NCBI GenBank assembly: GCA_004799545.1
Contig: SSMU01000008.1
Coordinates: 18,855-82,854 of the forward strand
From: Phenylobacterium sp.
GTDB lineage: Bacteria > Pseudomonadota > Alphaproteobacteria > Caulobacterales > Caulobacteraceae
Reading direction: 5' to 3'
Length of the DNA: 64,000 bases
The notes beneath the pieces are model-generated. The model saw only the letters and a list, made by a program, of their open reading frames with translations, was not told where the DNA came from and did not search any database. A program made the position numbers and the translations under genes. Below, in pieces: positions 8,137-17,941 of this stretch. The stretch's first letter is position 1; the number at the start of each line of letters is the position of its first letter.

Positions 8137-9246
8137 ATGTCCGACACCACCACCGCCACCGCCACCGGCGCCGCCACCTCGGCCCGCAGCGGCGCCCGCA
8201 GCTCCCGACGGCGGCTGCTCACCCTGCTGGCCGCCGTGGTGGTCGTGGGCGTGGTGGCCTACGGCGTCTACGCCCTGCTGTTCGCCGGGCGCAGCGTCGC
8301 CACCGACAACGCCTATGTCGGCGCCGAGGTGGCCCAGGTGACGCCGCTGGTCTCCGGTCCGGTGGCGCAGGTGCCGGCCAAGGAGACCCAGACCGTCCGG
8401 GCCGGCCAGCCCCTGGTGATCCTCGACGACGCCGACGCCCGCATCGCGGTGGCCCAGGCGGAGGCCGCCCTCGGCCAGGCCGAACGCAAGGTGCAGGCCT
8501 ACGAGGCCAGCGACACCGCGCTCGCCGGCCAGCAGGCCGCCCGCCAAGCTGACCTGCAGCGGGCCCAGGCGGACCTCGCCCGCAGCCGTACCGACCTCGA
8601 CCGCCGGCAGAACCTGGCCAGCTCCGGCGCGGTGTCCGGCGAGGAGCTGACCACCGCCAAGGACCAGTTCGCTCAAGCCCAGGCCGCCATCGCCCAGGCC
8701 CAGGCCAACGTGCACGCCGCGCAGGGCCAGCGCGAGGCCAATTCCGTGCTGATCGCCGGCGTCTCGCTTGAGCAGAACCCGGAGGTCGCCGCCGCCCGGT
8801 CCCGCCTGGACGCCGCCAAGCTGGCGCTCTCCCGAACCGTCATTCGCGCGCCGCTCGACGGCGTGGTCTCCAAGAAGACCGTGCAGGTCGGCCAGCAGGT
8901 GCAGGCCGGCGCCCCGCTGATGGCCGTGGTGCCGATCACCGCCGCCTACGTCGACGCCAATTTCAAGGAAGGCCAGCTGCGCAAGGTGCGCGTCGGCCAG
9001 CCGGTGACGCTCACCTCCGACCTCTACGGCGGCGGCGTGGTGTTCCACGGCCGTGTCACCGGGCTCTCCGGCGGCACCGGTTCGGCCTTCTCGCTGATCC
9101 CGGCGCAGAACGCCTCCGGCAACTGGATCAAGGTGGTGCAGCGCCTGCCGGTGCGGATCGCGCTGGACCCGCGCGAGCTCGCCCAGCATCCGTTGCGGGT
9201 GGGCCTGTCGATGAAGACCAAGATCGACATCTCGGACGCCCGCTGA
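8137..9246 (+). CDS. HlyD/EmrA-family membrane fusion protein
   Basis: The periplasmic adaptor of the pump, 369 residues. One N-terminal transmembrane helix (about 26-48, LLTLLAAVVVVGVVAYGVYALL) anchors it in the inner membrane. It is followed by a biotinyl-lipoyl half-motif (DNAYVGAEVAQVTPLVSG), an Ala/Gln-rich coiled coil (about 105-215), the second half-motif (RAPLDGVVSKKTVQVGQQVQ) and a beta-barrel region. This is the EmrA layout that pairs with 14-helix DHA2 exporters. It begins 39 bases after the NodT gene and ends 22 bases before the exporter. Confidence 0.94.
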   Translation: MSDTTTATATGAATSARSGARSSRRRLLTLLAAVVVVGVVAYGVYALLFAGRSVATDNAYVGAEVAQVTPLVSGPVAQVPAKETQTVRAGQPLVILDDADARIAVAQAEAALGQAERKVQAYEASDTALAGQQAARQADLQRAQADLARSRTDLDRRQNLASSGAVSGEELTTAKDQFAQAQAAIAQAQANVHAAQGQREANSVLIAGVSLEQNPEVAAARSRLDAAKLALSRTVIRAPLDGVVSKKTVQVGQQVQAGAPLMAVVPITAAYVDANFKEGQLRKVRVGQPVTLTSDLYGGGVVFHGRVTGLSGGTGSAFSLIPAQNASGNWIKVVQRLPVRIALDPRELAQHPLRVGLSMKTKIDISDAR

Positions 9247-9268
9247 GCCGTCGCGGCAGGAGCCTGAC

Positions 9269-10828
9269 ATGGCCAAGGACACCTCGTCCGAACCGGCCGG
9301 CCCGCAGCCCATGACGGGCCCGGCGCTGGCGGTCACCTCGATCGCCCTGGCGCTCGGCACCTTCATGCAGGTGCTGGATTCGACCATCGCCAACGTCTCC
9401 CTGCCGACCATCGCCGGCAACCTGGGCGTCAGCGCCAACCAGGGCACCTGGGTGGTCACCGCCTTCGCCGTGGCCAACGGCGCCTCGGTGCCGCTCACCG
9501 CCTGGCTGATGGGCCGCTATGGCGTGGTCAGGACCTTCGTGGCCTCGGTGGTGCTGTTCACCATCGCCTCCTTCCTGTGCGGGATCTCCTGGAGCCTGCC
9601 CTCGCTGATCGGCTTCCGGATCCTGCAAGGCGCGGTCTCCGGGCCGATGATCCCGGGGTCGCAGGCGCTGCTGATCATGATCTTCCCGCCGCAGAAGCGG
9701 GGTACGGCCCTGGCCATCTGGTCGATGACCACCCTGGTGGCGCCGATCTGCGGGCCGATCCTCGGCGGCTATATCTCCGACAACATCGCCTGGCCGTGGA
9801 TCTTCCTGATCAACCTGCCGGTGGGGATCGTCTGCTCGCTGCTCTGCTGGCGGAACCTGCGCACCCGCGAGACGCCGACGCGCAAGATCCCCATCGACCG
9901 CACCGGCTTCATGCTGCTCTTGATCTGGGTCGGATCGCTGCAGGTGATGCTGGACACCGGCAAGGACGCCGACTGGTTCAATTCGCCGGTCATCGTGGCC
10001 GAGGCGATCATCGCCGCCATCGGCCTGGTCGCCTGGGCGATCTGGGAGCTCAACGACGACTTCCCGATCGTCGACCTGTCGCTGCTCAAGTCGCGCAACT
10101 TCGTGCTGGCGACGGTGATCTCCTGCGTGGGCTTTGCGATCTTCTTCGGGACCAACCTCCTGCAACCCCTCTGGCTGCAGACCCGGATGGGCTACATCGC
10201 CACCTGGGCGGGGCTGGTGGCCGCGCCCTCCGGCGTGGTGGCGGTGATCCTGACCCCGTTCGCGGCGCGCATCATGGGCAAGATCGACGCCCGCTGGGCG
10301 GCCAGCCTGTCGCTGGTGGCCTTCGCCTTCTCCTATTACCTGCGCTCGCGGTTCACCAGCGACGTCGACTTCTACGCCCTGGTGATCCCCATGCTGGTGC
10401 AGGGCGTGGCCATGAGCACCTTCTTCATCTCGATGGTGACGCTGACGCTGAACGGCGTTCCGGGAAACCAGGTGCCGGCGGCCTCGGGCCTCTACAACTT
10501 CGCCCGGATCACCGCCGGCAGCTTCGCCGCCTCGGTGGTGACCACCGCCTGGGACCGCTCCGCCGCCGCCCACCAGACCCGGCTCTCGGAGGTCATGGGC
10601 GGCTTCGACCCCAGCTTCAGCCAGGCGCTGGGCAAGCTGCAGGGGGTCGGCCTCACCGCCCAGCAGGCGCTGGCGGCGGTCACAAACCAGGTGGTCAGCC
10701 AGGCCTACCTGTTGGCCACCATCGACCTGTTCCGCATCGGCGCCATCCTGATCGTCCTGCTGATCCCGGCGGTCTGGTTCTGCGGCAAGGCCATGGCGCA
10801 GGGCGGCGCCGCCCACGCGGCAGACTAG
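9269..10828 (+). CDS. EmrB/QacA-type DHA2 multidrug exporter
   Basis: A 519-residue major-facilitator drug:H+ antiporter of the 14-helix DHA2 group, the inner-membrane motor of the pump. The signature LDSTIANVSLPTIAGNLG occurs in helix 1, followed by GTWVVTAFAVANG and WLMGRYGVVRTF (motif A). About 14 hydrophobic segments can be traced. AGGAGCCTGAC before the ATG gives the ribosome site. Third gene of the operon under the divergent TetR protein. The substrate is unknown; hydrophobic drugs or phenolics are typical of the family. Confidence 0.94.
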   Translation: MAKDTSSEPAGPQPMTGPALAVTSIALALGTFMQVLDSTIANVSLPTIAGNLGVSANQGTWVVTAFAVANGASVPLTAWLMGRYGVVRTFVASVVLFTIASFLCGISWSLPSLIGFRILQGAVSGPMIPGSQALLIMIFPPQKRGTALAIWSMTTLVAPICGPILGGYISDNIAWPWIFLINLPVGIVCSLLCWRNLRTRETPTRKIPIDRTGFMLLLIWVGSLQVMLDTGKDADWFNSPVIVAEAIIAAIGLVAWAIWELNDDFPIVDLSLLKSRNFVLATVISCVGFAIFFGTNLLQPLWLQTRMGYIATWAGLVAAPSGVVAVILTPFAARIMGKIDARWAASLSLVAFAFSYYLRSRFTSDVDFYALVIPMLVQGVAMSTFFISMVTLTLNGVPGNQVPAASGLYNFARITAGSFAASVVTTAWDRSAAAHQTRLSEVMGGFDPSFSQALGKLQGVGLTAQQALAAVTNQVVSQAYLLATIDLFRIGAILIVLLIPAVWFCGKAMAQGGAAHAAD

Positions 10829-10830
10829 GG

Positions 10831-12237
10831 CTAGGCGCGTTGGGCGGAGCCGGTCAGCCGGAACGCCGCCCAGGCGCCGACCACCCCTAGTGGGATCACC
10901 GCGGCGAACACCCAGACGGCCGAGGCGCGGGCGCTGTCCGGGGTCAGGCCGGCGGAAAAGCCCGCCAGGTTGGCCGCCGCGCCGGAGATCGCCGCGCCGG
11001 CCGCCGCGCCCGTCTGTCGCACGGCGGTGATCGCCGAGGAGCCGATCGCCCGGTCCTCCTCCGAAAGCGCCGCCAGCACGCGCCGGCTCATGAAGCTCCA
11101 CGACCAGCCGAACGCCGCGCCCAGCAGCGCGCCGCCCAGCACCACCCAGACCATCGAGACCTGTGGCGTCGCCCAGGCCAGGATCACCAGGCTGACCGGC
11201 ACGCTCACCGCCCCGATCCGCACCCAGCGGGCGTCCCAGCGCCCGGTCTGGTGGGCCACGGCGAAGGCCGCCAGGGTCCAGGCCAGCGACTCCGCCCCGA
11301 TCACATAGCCGGCCCATAGCGGCGACAGGCCAGCCAGGCTCTGCAGGAGCGGCGGGATGTAGATGGCGAAGCCCATGGAGGCGGCGGTGAGCGCGAACAT
11401 CGCCGCATAGCCGGAGCCGCAGATGGTCGTCAGGTCGCCGGCCCGGTGGGGCAGGAGGCGGACCCGGGCGCGGGCGTCGATCCACAGCACCGCGGCGAGC
11501 AGCAGCAGGCCCGCCGCCACCAGGCCGAGGGAGGCCGCGGCCCCCTTCGCCACGTCGGCCACGGCGACGGCGCCGACGCCCACCCCCAGCACGGCGAGCT
11601 GGGTCCAGGGGATGCCCGGACCGCCGGTCGCCGCCTTGGCGCCCCTGAGCAGGAAGGGCGCGGCGGCGCTGAACGCCAGCGACTGGGCCGCGAACAGCCA
11701 GAACACCTCACGCCAATGGCCGCCCACGGCGAAGACGCCGCCGATCAGGGGGCCGATCAGGGTGGCGACGCCCCACACGCCGGAGACCGAGGCGAACACC
11801 CGCGCCAGGTGCCGCTCGGGAAACAAGAGCGCGATGGCCACCATGGAGAAGCCGGAGATCCAGCCGGAGCCCAGGCCCTGGATCAGCCGGCCGGTCAGGA
11901 ACAGGCCGATGTCGGGCGCTGCCGCGCTCAGCACGCAGCCGCCGACCATCACCAGGCCCGCCAGGGTCGTGGCGCGCCTCAGGCCGAACAGCTCCGAGAG
12001 CCGTCCGGCGCTGGCGCCGGCCAGGATCGCGCCCACCAGATAGCCCGCCGTCGCCCAGCTGAAGTAGCCGTAGCCGCCCAGCTCGCGGCCGACGCTGGGC
12101 ATGATGGTGGCGGTCACCAGGCTGTCGGCCGCGTTCAGCCAGACGCCCAGGCAGATCAGGGCGAAGCGCGGCAGGCGCCCGTCGGCCAGCAGGTCGGCCC
12201 AGGTGCGCAGGCGCGCCTCCGCCTCATCCGACGCCAT
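10831..12237 (-). CDS. MFS transporter (probable drug exporter)
   Basis: A 468-residue major-facilitator protein with about 12-14 hydrophobic helices and motifs LFGLRRATTLAGL and RLIQGLGSGWISGFSMVAIALLFPERHLARVFA, typical of 14-helix DHA2-like exporters. It is convergent with the EmrB gene, leaving only 2 bases between stops, so it is not part of that operon. It has a cytosolic N-terminus (MASDEAEARLRTWADLL) and no adaptor partner of its own. The substrate cannot be inferred. Confidence 0.85.
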   Translation of the reverse strand: MASDEAEARLRTWADLLADGRLPRFALICLGVWLNAADSLVTATIMPSVGRELGGYGYFSWATAGYLVGAILAGASAGRLSELFGLRRATTLAGLVMVGGCVLSAAAPDIGLFLTGRLIQGLGSGWISGFSMVAIALLFPERHLARVFASVSGVWGVATLIGPLIGGVFAVGGHWREVFWLFAAQSLAFSAAAPFLLRGAKAATGGPGIPWTQLAVLGVGVGAVAVADVAKGAAASLGLVAAGLLLLAAVLWIDARARVRLLPHRAGDLTTICGSGYAAMFALTAASMGFAIYIPPLLQSLAGLSPLWAGYVIGAESLAWTLAAFAVAHQTGRWDARWVRIGAVSVPVSLVILAWATPQVSMVWVVLGGALLGAAFGWSWSFMSRRVLAALSEEDRAIGSSAITAVRQTGAAAGAAISGAAANLAGFSAGLTPDSARASAVWVFAAVIPLGVVGAWAAFRLTGSAQRA

Positions 12238-12297
12238 ACGCTCACACCCCCCTAAGGCCAGGCCGGGCCCTCACATGGGAAGGGGCGCGGTCCGCGG

Positions 12298-14028
12298 CTA
12301 CCGCGCGCGCGCGGCGCCCGGAATCTGCACCTTAAAGCCCGGATACCAGTGCGTGGCTGTGCCCGAGGTCACATACCAGGCGAGCAGGGCCGCGCAGATC
12401 AGCGCCCCCGGCACGTAGGAGTTGGTGCGCCGGTAGGTGAAGGCCGCGAGCGCGCCGAAGGTGGCCAGCAGCGGCACGAACTGGATCGCCACGATGGTGT
12501 TCAGCGGCTCGCTCGGGGTCGCCAGCAGGCCGGTCGAGAACAGCACGCCATACTGGATGGCCAGCAGGGCGATGAAGCCCAGGCACATGGCCAGCTTCCA
12601 GGCGCCATGCTGGACCAGGAACCCCTCCCCCTTCACCGCCAGGTTGGCCGCCAGCGCCCTGAGCGCGATCAGGAAGAACACCGCCCACAGCACGAAGTAG
12701 GGGATCGCCATCACCGCGTGGCGGGCGTCCAGCGGCTTCAGCCCCAGCACCCAGAAGCGGTAGTCGACGTGCCAGACGCCATTGACGATCGCCAGCGACA
12801 GGTAGCCCACCGCGATGGTCACCGCCGCGATCAGGACCCCGTTCACCCAGCGGTGGGTGAAGTTGGGCTTGCCGCCGCGCAGCACGAAGCTCAGCACCAG
12901 GGTGATCAGGCCGTTCAGCAGCGCCCAGACCAGCAGCTGGTTCTGGATGTATTGGGGGAACAGCCGCATCGGGAAGAACAGCTGCCCCCACTTCATGAAC
13001 GGGTAGTAGGTCAGCGCCGGCACGGCCGCCGTCAGCGCGAAGGCCAGCCACCACTTCCACCCCCGCCGCTCGGCCACGGGCTCCATCGGATGGTTGAGGC
13101 TGGCGAACAGCGGCAGGGTGAGCAGCAGCTCGAAGGTCCCCATCAGCAGGATGATCAGGCCCACGAAGCCCAGCGCCGTGCCGATTTCCTTCCAGAGCCA
13201 AATCTGGTCATTCGGCGGCTTCGGCGAGGCTGCGCCGGTCAGCGTCCGCTGGAACCAGTCCACCGCCCCGCCGACCCCGGCCCGGGAGAAGTGCTCCCAG
13301 GGGTGGGTGACCGGCGGGTTGACCAGCCGCTTGGCCGTGCCATCGGCGGTCGAGCCGTAGATCTGGCCCTCGACCACCGGTCCGGTGACGCCGAACACCT
13401 TGGCGAGCTTCGGGGAGCTCGCGACCATCGAGCCCTTGGGCACGCCCCACATCAGTGGCGCGAACTCGTCGAACTGGCCGAACACCAGCTGGAAATTGTG
13501 GAACGACTTCGGCGCGGCGGCGCCCAGGAAGGCGGGCGTCGAGCCCTCGAAGACGATGGCCTTGTAGCCGTCCGGCTGGGCGGCCGCGGCGGCGCTGATC
13601 GGCACCCCGCCCATGGAGTGGCCCTCCATGCCGATGTTGGCCTTGTCGACGAACGGCAGGCTCTGCAGGTAGCGGAGCGCCGGTGGGCCGCCCATGTCGC
13701 GCGGCGCGAACACCGCGCCCTCGGAATAGCCGTGGCCGGTCATGTCCATGGCCAGCACCACGAAGCCGCGGCGGGCCAGCTCGATGGCGAACGGCGACTG
13801 CATCTCGCGGGTGTTGATGTAGCCGTGGCTGACCAGCACCGCCGGCGCCGGATGCTGCGCCGTCGCCCCGGGCGGCACGTAGAGCAGGCCGCTCTGCACG
13901 ATCCCCTTGTCGCCGGCGAAGCGGACGTCCTCGATCCGCGTGCCGCCGGAGGTCTGGATGGCGTGGGCCAGGTAACTCCCCACCAGGATCAGCGCCCAGC
14001 CGAGCGCAAATAGTCCCCACTTCCGCAT
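12298..14028 (-). CDS. Membrane-anchored alpha/beta-hydrolase with C-terminal multi-helix domain
   Basis: A 576-residue two-part protein. One N-terminal helix (4-24) is followed by a soluble alpha/beta-hydrolase domain (about 30-300) with an LVSHGY oxyanion segment, nucleophile elbow GMEGHSMGG (Ser138) and a HPWEHFSR segment that may supply the histidine. The C-terminal half has about eight hydrophobic helices (e.g. LIILLMGTFELLLTLPLF, LLVWALLNGLITLVLSFVL). I chose ATG 14028, with GGGGGGA upstream, over an in-frame ATG at 14088. The hydrolase domain resembles dienelactone hydrolase/dipeptidyl-peptidase-like enzymes; the substrate is unknown. The 286 bases before it, up to ptsP, show no gene I can support. 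Confidence 0.8.
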   Translation of the reverse strand: MRKWGLFALGWALILVGSYLAHAIQTSGGTRIEDVRFAGDKGIVQSGLLYVPPGATAQHPAPAVLVSHGYINTREMQSPFAIELARRGFVVLAMDMTGHGYSEGAVFAPRDMGGPPALRYLQSLPFVDKANIGMEGHSMGGVPISAAAAAQPDGYKAIVFEGSTPAFLGAAAPKSFHNFQLVFGQFDEFAPLMWGVPKGSMVASSPKLAKVFGVTGPVVEGQIYGSTADGTAKRLVNPPVTHPWEHFSRAGVGGAVDWFQRTLTGAASPKPPNDQIWLWKEIGTALGFVGLIILLMGTFELLLTLPLFASLNHPMEPVAERRGWKWWLAFALTAAVPALTYYPFMKWGQLFFPMRLFPQYIQNQLLVWALLNGLITLVLSFVLRGGKPNFTHRWVNGVLIAAVTIAVGYLSLAIVNGVWHVDYRFWVLGLKPLDARHAVMAIPYFVLWAVFFLIALRALAANLAVKGEGFLVQHGAWKLAMCLGFIALLAIQYGVLFSTGLLATPSEPLNTIVAIQFVPLLATFGALAAFTYRRTNSYVPGALICAALLAWYVTSGTATHWYPGFKVQIPGAARAR

Positions 14029-14314
14029 GACGCGTCCCCCCAGGACATCTCGTTGTTGTGGGCCGGACGATGATCCGGAAGCGGACAAAGCTCAAGCTTG
14101 CGGCCAAAACCCTTGGCTCGGCGTTGGGGCTCTGGCTTCCGGATCGATGTCGAGCACCTACCTAAGCTTCAGCCGTGGCCGCGCCGCCGGCTGTGCCTCG
14201 GGCATAGGCAGATGGCGCCAATCGCCGCGGCGGGCTCTTTTGCGTCTCGGTTCGTACACGTATTGCTGTTACGGAGCCGGCCGATAACGAACAGGGAGGC
14301 TTAGCGGCCACGAG

Positions 14315-16579
14315 ATGGCGGTGCCGGGTGTAGCGATCCGAGGCCAGCGGAGCCTGCTGAAGCAGATCCGCGAGGCGCTCGCCTCCGGCGGCCCCGCCCA
14401 GGCGCGGCTGAACGTGGTCGTGCGGATCATCGCCCGCTCCATGGTCGCCGAGGTCTGCTCGCTCTACATGCGCCGGGCGGCGGGCGACATCGAGCTGTTC
14501 GCCACCGAGGGCCTCGACCCCACCGCCGTCCACGTCACCCGCATGAAGCCGGGCGAAGGCCTGATCGGCGACATCATGCGCCTGGGCCGGCCGCTGAACC
14601 TGGCCGACGCCCCGGAGCACCCGGCCTTCTCCTACCGGCCGGAGACCGGCGAAGACCCCTACCACGCCTTCCTGGGCGTCCCCCTGCTGCGCGGCGGCCG
14701 GGCGATCGGGGTGCTGGTCGTCCAGAACCGCACCGAGCGGGTCTACACCGACGACGAGGTCGAGGACCTGCAGATCGTCGCCATGGTGCTGGCCGAGATG
14801 GTGGCGTCCGGCGAGCTGATCTCCACCGACGAGCTGAAGGGCGTCGAGCTCGCCCCGCACCGGCCCGAGCGGGTGAAGGGCTCGAAGTTCTCCGACGGCC
14901 TCGCCTATGGCGTGGCGGTGCTGCACGAGCGGCCCATGGCGCCCTCGCAGCTGCTCTCCGAGGACGTGGTCGCCGAGGAAGCTCGGCTGAAGACCGCGGT
15001 CGAGGGCCTGCAGAGCCAGATCGATTCCATGCTGGAGGGCCAGGCCGGCCTGGTCGACGCCTCCTACGAGGTGCTCGAGAGCTACCGGATGTTCGCCCAC
15101 TCCAACAGCTGGACCCGCAGCCTGGAGGACGCGGTGCGCAACGGCCTGACCGCCGAGGCCGCGGTCGAGCGGGTCCGCTCTGAGCACCGCGCGCGGCTGG
15201 GCCAGGCCCGCGACCCCTACATCCGCGAGCGGCTGCACGACCTCGAGGACCTCAACGACCGCCTGCTGCGCCACCTGTCCGGCGCCGGCCACGTGGCCCG
15301 CGAGCTGCCCGACAACGCCATCCTGATCGGCCGCAACCTCGGGCCCGCCGACCTGCTGGAATACGACCGCACCAAGCTGCGCGGCCTGCTGCTCGAGGAA
15401 GGCTCCGCCGCCAGCCACGCGGCGATCGTCGCCCGCGCGCTGGACATCCCCTGCGTCGGGCGGCTTTCCGGCCTGCGCGACCGGGTCTCCGAAGGCGACA
15501 TGGTGATCGTCGACGCCGAGACCGGCGAGGCCTACCTGCGCCCGCGCAACGACGTGGTGAAGGCCATCCAGGCGCGGATCGACGTGCGCCGCCAACGCCG
15601 GGCCGAGTTCGCCAAGCTGCGCGAGACGCCGGCCTTCACCCGCGACGGCGCGAAGATCACCCTGCTGATGAACGCCGGCCTCGACGTCGACCTCGACATC
15701 ATGGGCGAGACCGGCGCGGAGGGCATCGGCCTGTTCCGCACCGAGTTCCAGTTCATGGTCGCCGAGGAGATGCCGCGGCTGAACGCCCAGACGGCGCTCT
15801 ACGCCCGGGTGATGGAGGCGGCCGGCGACCTGCCCGTCACCTTCCGCACCCTCGACCTCGGCGGCGACAAGGTGCTGCCCTACCTGGAGGCGGAACGGGA
15901 GGACAATCCGGCGCTAGGCTGGCGCGCCATCCGCATGGGCCTGGACCGCCCGGCCCTGCTGAGGATGCAGCTGCGCGCCCTGATCGCCGCCGCCCGCGGC
16001 CGGCCGCTCAGGATCATGTTCCCGCTGGTCGCCAACGTGGACGAGTTCCGCGCCGCCCGCGCCCTGGTGGACCACGAGGTCGCCTGGGCGGTGCGCCGTG
16101 GCCGCGCGGCGCCGGAACGGCTGGATGTCGGGGCCATGATCGAGGCGCCCTCGCTGATCTGGCACCTGGACGCCCTGCTGCCGATGACCGACTTCGTCTC
16201 GGTCGGCACCAACGACCTGATGCAGTACCTGTTCGCCGCCGACCGCGGGAACCCCAGGGTCTCCGACCGCTACGACCCCCTGTCGCCGCCGGCGCTCAGG
16301 GCGCTTGAGCAGATCCAGCGGGCCTGCGCCGAGACCGGCACGCCGGTCAGCGTCTGCGGCGAGATGGCCGGCCGCCCGCTGGAGGCCTTCACCCTGGTCG
16401 CCCTGGGCTTCGAGGCGCTGTCCATGCCGCCGGCCGGGGTCGGGCCGGTGAAGCGCATGGTGCTGTCCTGCGACCGCGAGGCCGCCCGCCGCGGTGTTTC
16501 CGCCCTGCTGAAAAGCAGCGCCGGCTCGGTTCGCAACGAAATTGAAACCCTCGCGCGCAAAATCTACCTGGCGGTCTGA
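14315..16579 (+). CDS. ptsP: Phosphoenolpyruvate-protein phosphotransferase PtsP (EI-Ntr)
   Basis: Enzyme I of the nitrogen phosphotransferase system: it autophosphorylates with phosphoenolpyruvate and passes the phosphate to NPr and then EIIA-Ntr, a regulatory chain. The 754-residue protein has an N-terminal GAF domain (about 20-165, with the FLGVPLLRGGRAIGVLVVQN core), the helical HPr-binding domain, the phosphohistidine domain with GSAASHAAIVARA (His368) and a C-terminal PEP-binding barrel with TEFQFM, SVGTNDLMQY and SVCGEMAG (Cys681). Length and order are standard. GGGAGG lies about 20 bases before the ATG, so the true start could be slightly different. Confidence 0.95.
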   Translation: MAVPGVAIRGQRSLLKQIREALASGGPAQARLNVVVRIIARSMVAEVCSLYMRRAAGDIELFATEGLDPTAVHVTRMKPGEGLIGDIMRLGRPLNLADAPEHPAFSYRPETGEDPYHAFLGVPLLRGGRAIGVLVVQNRTERVYTDDEVEDLQIVAMVLAEMVASGELISTDELKGVELAPHRPERVKGSKFSDGLAYGVAVLHERPMAPSQLLSEDVVAEEARLKTAVEGLQSQIDSMLEGQAGLVDASYEVLESYRMFAHSNSWTRSLEDAVRNGLTAEAAVERVRSEHRARLGQARDPYIRERLHDLEDLNDRLLRHLSGAGHVARELPDNAILIGRNLGPADLLEYDRTKLRGLLLEEGSAASHAAIVARALDIPCVGRLSGLRDRVSEGDMVIVDAETGEAYLRPRNDVVKAIQARIDVRRQRRAEFAKLRETPAFTRDGAKITLLMNAGLDVDLDIMGETGAEGIGLFRTEFQFMVAEEMPRLNAQTALYARVMEAAGDLPVTFRTLDLGGDKVLPYLEAEREDNPALGWRAIRMGLDRPALLRMQLRALIAAARGRPLRIMFPLVANVDEFRAARALVDHEVAWAVRRGRAAPERLDVGAMIEAPSLIWHLDALLPMTDFVSVGTNDLMQYLFAADRGNPRVSDRYDPLSPPALRALEQIQRACAETGTPVSVCGEMAGRPLEAFTLVALGFEALSMPPAGVGPVKRMVLSCDREAARRGVSALLKSSAGSVRNEIETLARKIYLAV

Positions 16580-16732
16580 CCGCCTGTAGCTTCGACCAGT
16601 GACCGATCACCGCATTGAGCACTACCGGAGCGCGTGTTACGCGGCGTTGTCCTCAAGACTTCGCGTGACTGCAGGCGCTCGTCTCCGCCGCGATCTCTTC
16701 GAGGCCGCGCGCAAAAAGGAGTTCGACTAGCC

Positions 16733-17863
16733 ATGCCGCTCGATACAGGCGGGCTCGGCGATCTGAGCGGACCGGCGGCGAACGCCGGCGAACCGCCGCG
16801 CGTGGAGACCTTCCCCCCCTCGATCCATTCCGGCGCCGACGTCGGCCAGGCCCTGCGCGCGATCCGCGCGTTCCGCGGCCTGACCATCGAGGACCTCGCC
16901 GAACAGACCCGCGTGCGCGGCGCCTACATCACCGCCATCGAGGAGCTGCGGCTGGCCCAGCTGCCGTCGCGGCCGTTCGTGGTCGGCTATATCCGCGCGC
17001 TCGCCCAGGCGCTGGGCGTCGACGCCGACGCCGCGACCGAGCGCTTCAAGGCCGAGGAGCCAGTGCTCGACGAGCCCCTGCCCGAACCGGTGGGCGTCGG
17101 CGGCGACCGCGATCCGCGGCTGGCCGCCATCTTCGCCGCCGCCGTGGTGATCATCGTCGCCATCGTCGCCTGGAACGTGGTGCAGAGGATCATGACCGAG
17201 ACCGCGCCGGCCCCGGCGACCGCCTCGGATTCTTCGTCGCAGAAGGCGCTCGCCAACACCACCGCCGGTCCCATGACCCTCGGCGCGCCCCTGCCTGCGC
17301 CGGTCGAATCCACCACCCCGCCGCCCTATCTGACGCCGGGTCTCGACAAGGCGGTCAACGCCGACGGCACGCCGCTTGCGCCCCAGGAGCCGCAGGCCGC
17401 GCCGACGCCCGAGCTCAACCTCGCCGACAGCTTCAAGCCGCATGGCCAGGTCTACGGCGCCGCCAGCGGACCCGTGGTCCTGCAGGCCCTGAAGCCGGCC
17501 TTCCTGGTGGTCCACGGCTCCGACGGCTCGGTCTATTTCGCCCGCCAGCTCGCCGAGGGCGAAGCCTACCGCGCGCCGGGCATCGGGGCGCTGACCATCG
17601 ACGTCTCCGAACCGGACGCCTTCCAGGTGTTCGTCGCCGGCCAGTCGAAGGGCGTCTTACCCAAGCCGCTGACCGACGTCGCCATGCTGCTGGGGATCGC
17701 GCCCGCGCCGAAGGCCGGGCAATCGGCCCCGAAGCCGGCGTCTTCGGCCGCCTCACCCAAGCCGGCTGCGCCCAAGCCCACGACCACCGCCTCTGCGGCC
17801 AAGGCCGCCGCCAAGCCGAAAGCCGCCGCGGCGAAGCCCGCCGACGACGCCCCGCCGTTCTAA
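16733..17863 (+). CDS. RodZ-like helix-turn-helix membrane protein
   Basis: A 376-residue bitopic protein: N-terminal HTH_25 domain (about 35-105, VGQALRAIRAFRGLTIEDLA and RPFVVGYIRALAQALGVD), one transmembrane helix (about 130-150), a proline/threonine-rich linker, a DUF4115-type periplasmic beta domain (about 240-320) and a low-complexity Ala/Lys/Pro tail. This is the RodZ plan, in which the HTH domain binds MreB and the outer part links to the elongasome, so it may work with the mreB-rodA operon at 36.7-42.8 kb. Start ATG 16733 is chosen for the AAAAAGGAG site upstream; an open frame reaches 16634. It could alternatively be a transcription factor. Confidence 0.8.
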   Translation: MPLDTGGLGDLSGPAANAGEPPRVETFPPSIHSGADVGQALRAIRAFRGLTIEDLAEQTRVRGAYITAIEELRLAQLPSRPFVVGYIRALAQALGVDADAATERFKAEEPVLDEPLPEPVGVGGDRDPRLAAIFAAAVVIIVAIVAWNVVQRIMTETAPAPATASDSSSQKALANTTAGPMTLGAPLPAPVESTTPPPYLTPGLDKAVNADGTPLAPQEPQAAPTPELNLADSFKPHGQVYGAASGPVVLQALKPAFLVVHGSDGSVYFARQLAEGEAYRAPGIGALTIDVSEPDAFQVFVAGQSKGVLPKPLTDVAMLLGIAPAPKAGQSAPKPASSAASPKPAAPKPTTTASAAKAAAKPKAAAAKPADDAPPF

Positions 17864-17873
17864 CTGCCCGTTG

Positions 17874-17889
17874 CTCCCCTGCGGGGGAG
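17874..17889. terminator. Short hairpin after the RodZ-like gene
   Basis: CTCCCC and GGGGAG pair around TGCG, 10 bases after the stop codon, followed by GAATTAG without a T-run. It resembles the first hairpin of the dispersed repeats at 28424 and 63818 and may be a remnant acting as a weak terminator. Confidence 0.35.
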
Positions 17890-17941
17890 GAATTAGACCC
17901 GCCTTGGGGTTTCGCTTGAAACCGCCTATTTTCCGCGCGCC

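Noticed and set aside
9128..11485. Open frame of about 785 codons opposite emrB and overlapping the next MFS gene
   Set aside because: It is a shadow of transporter genes with low-complexity composition.
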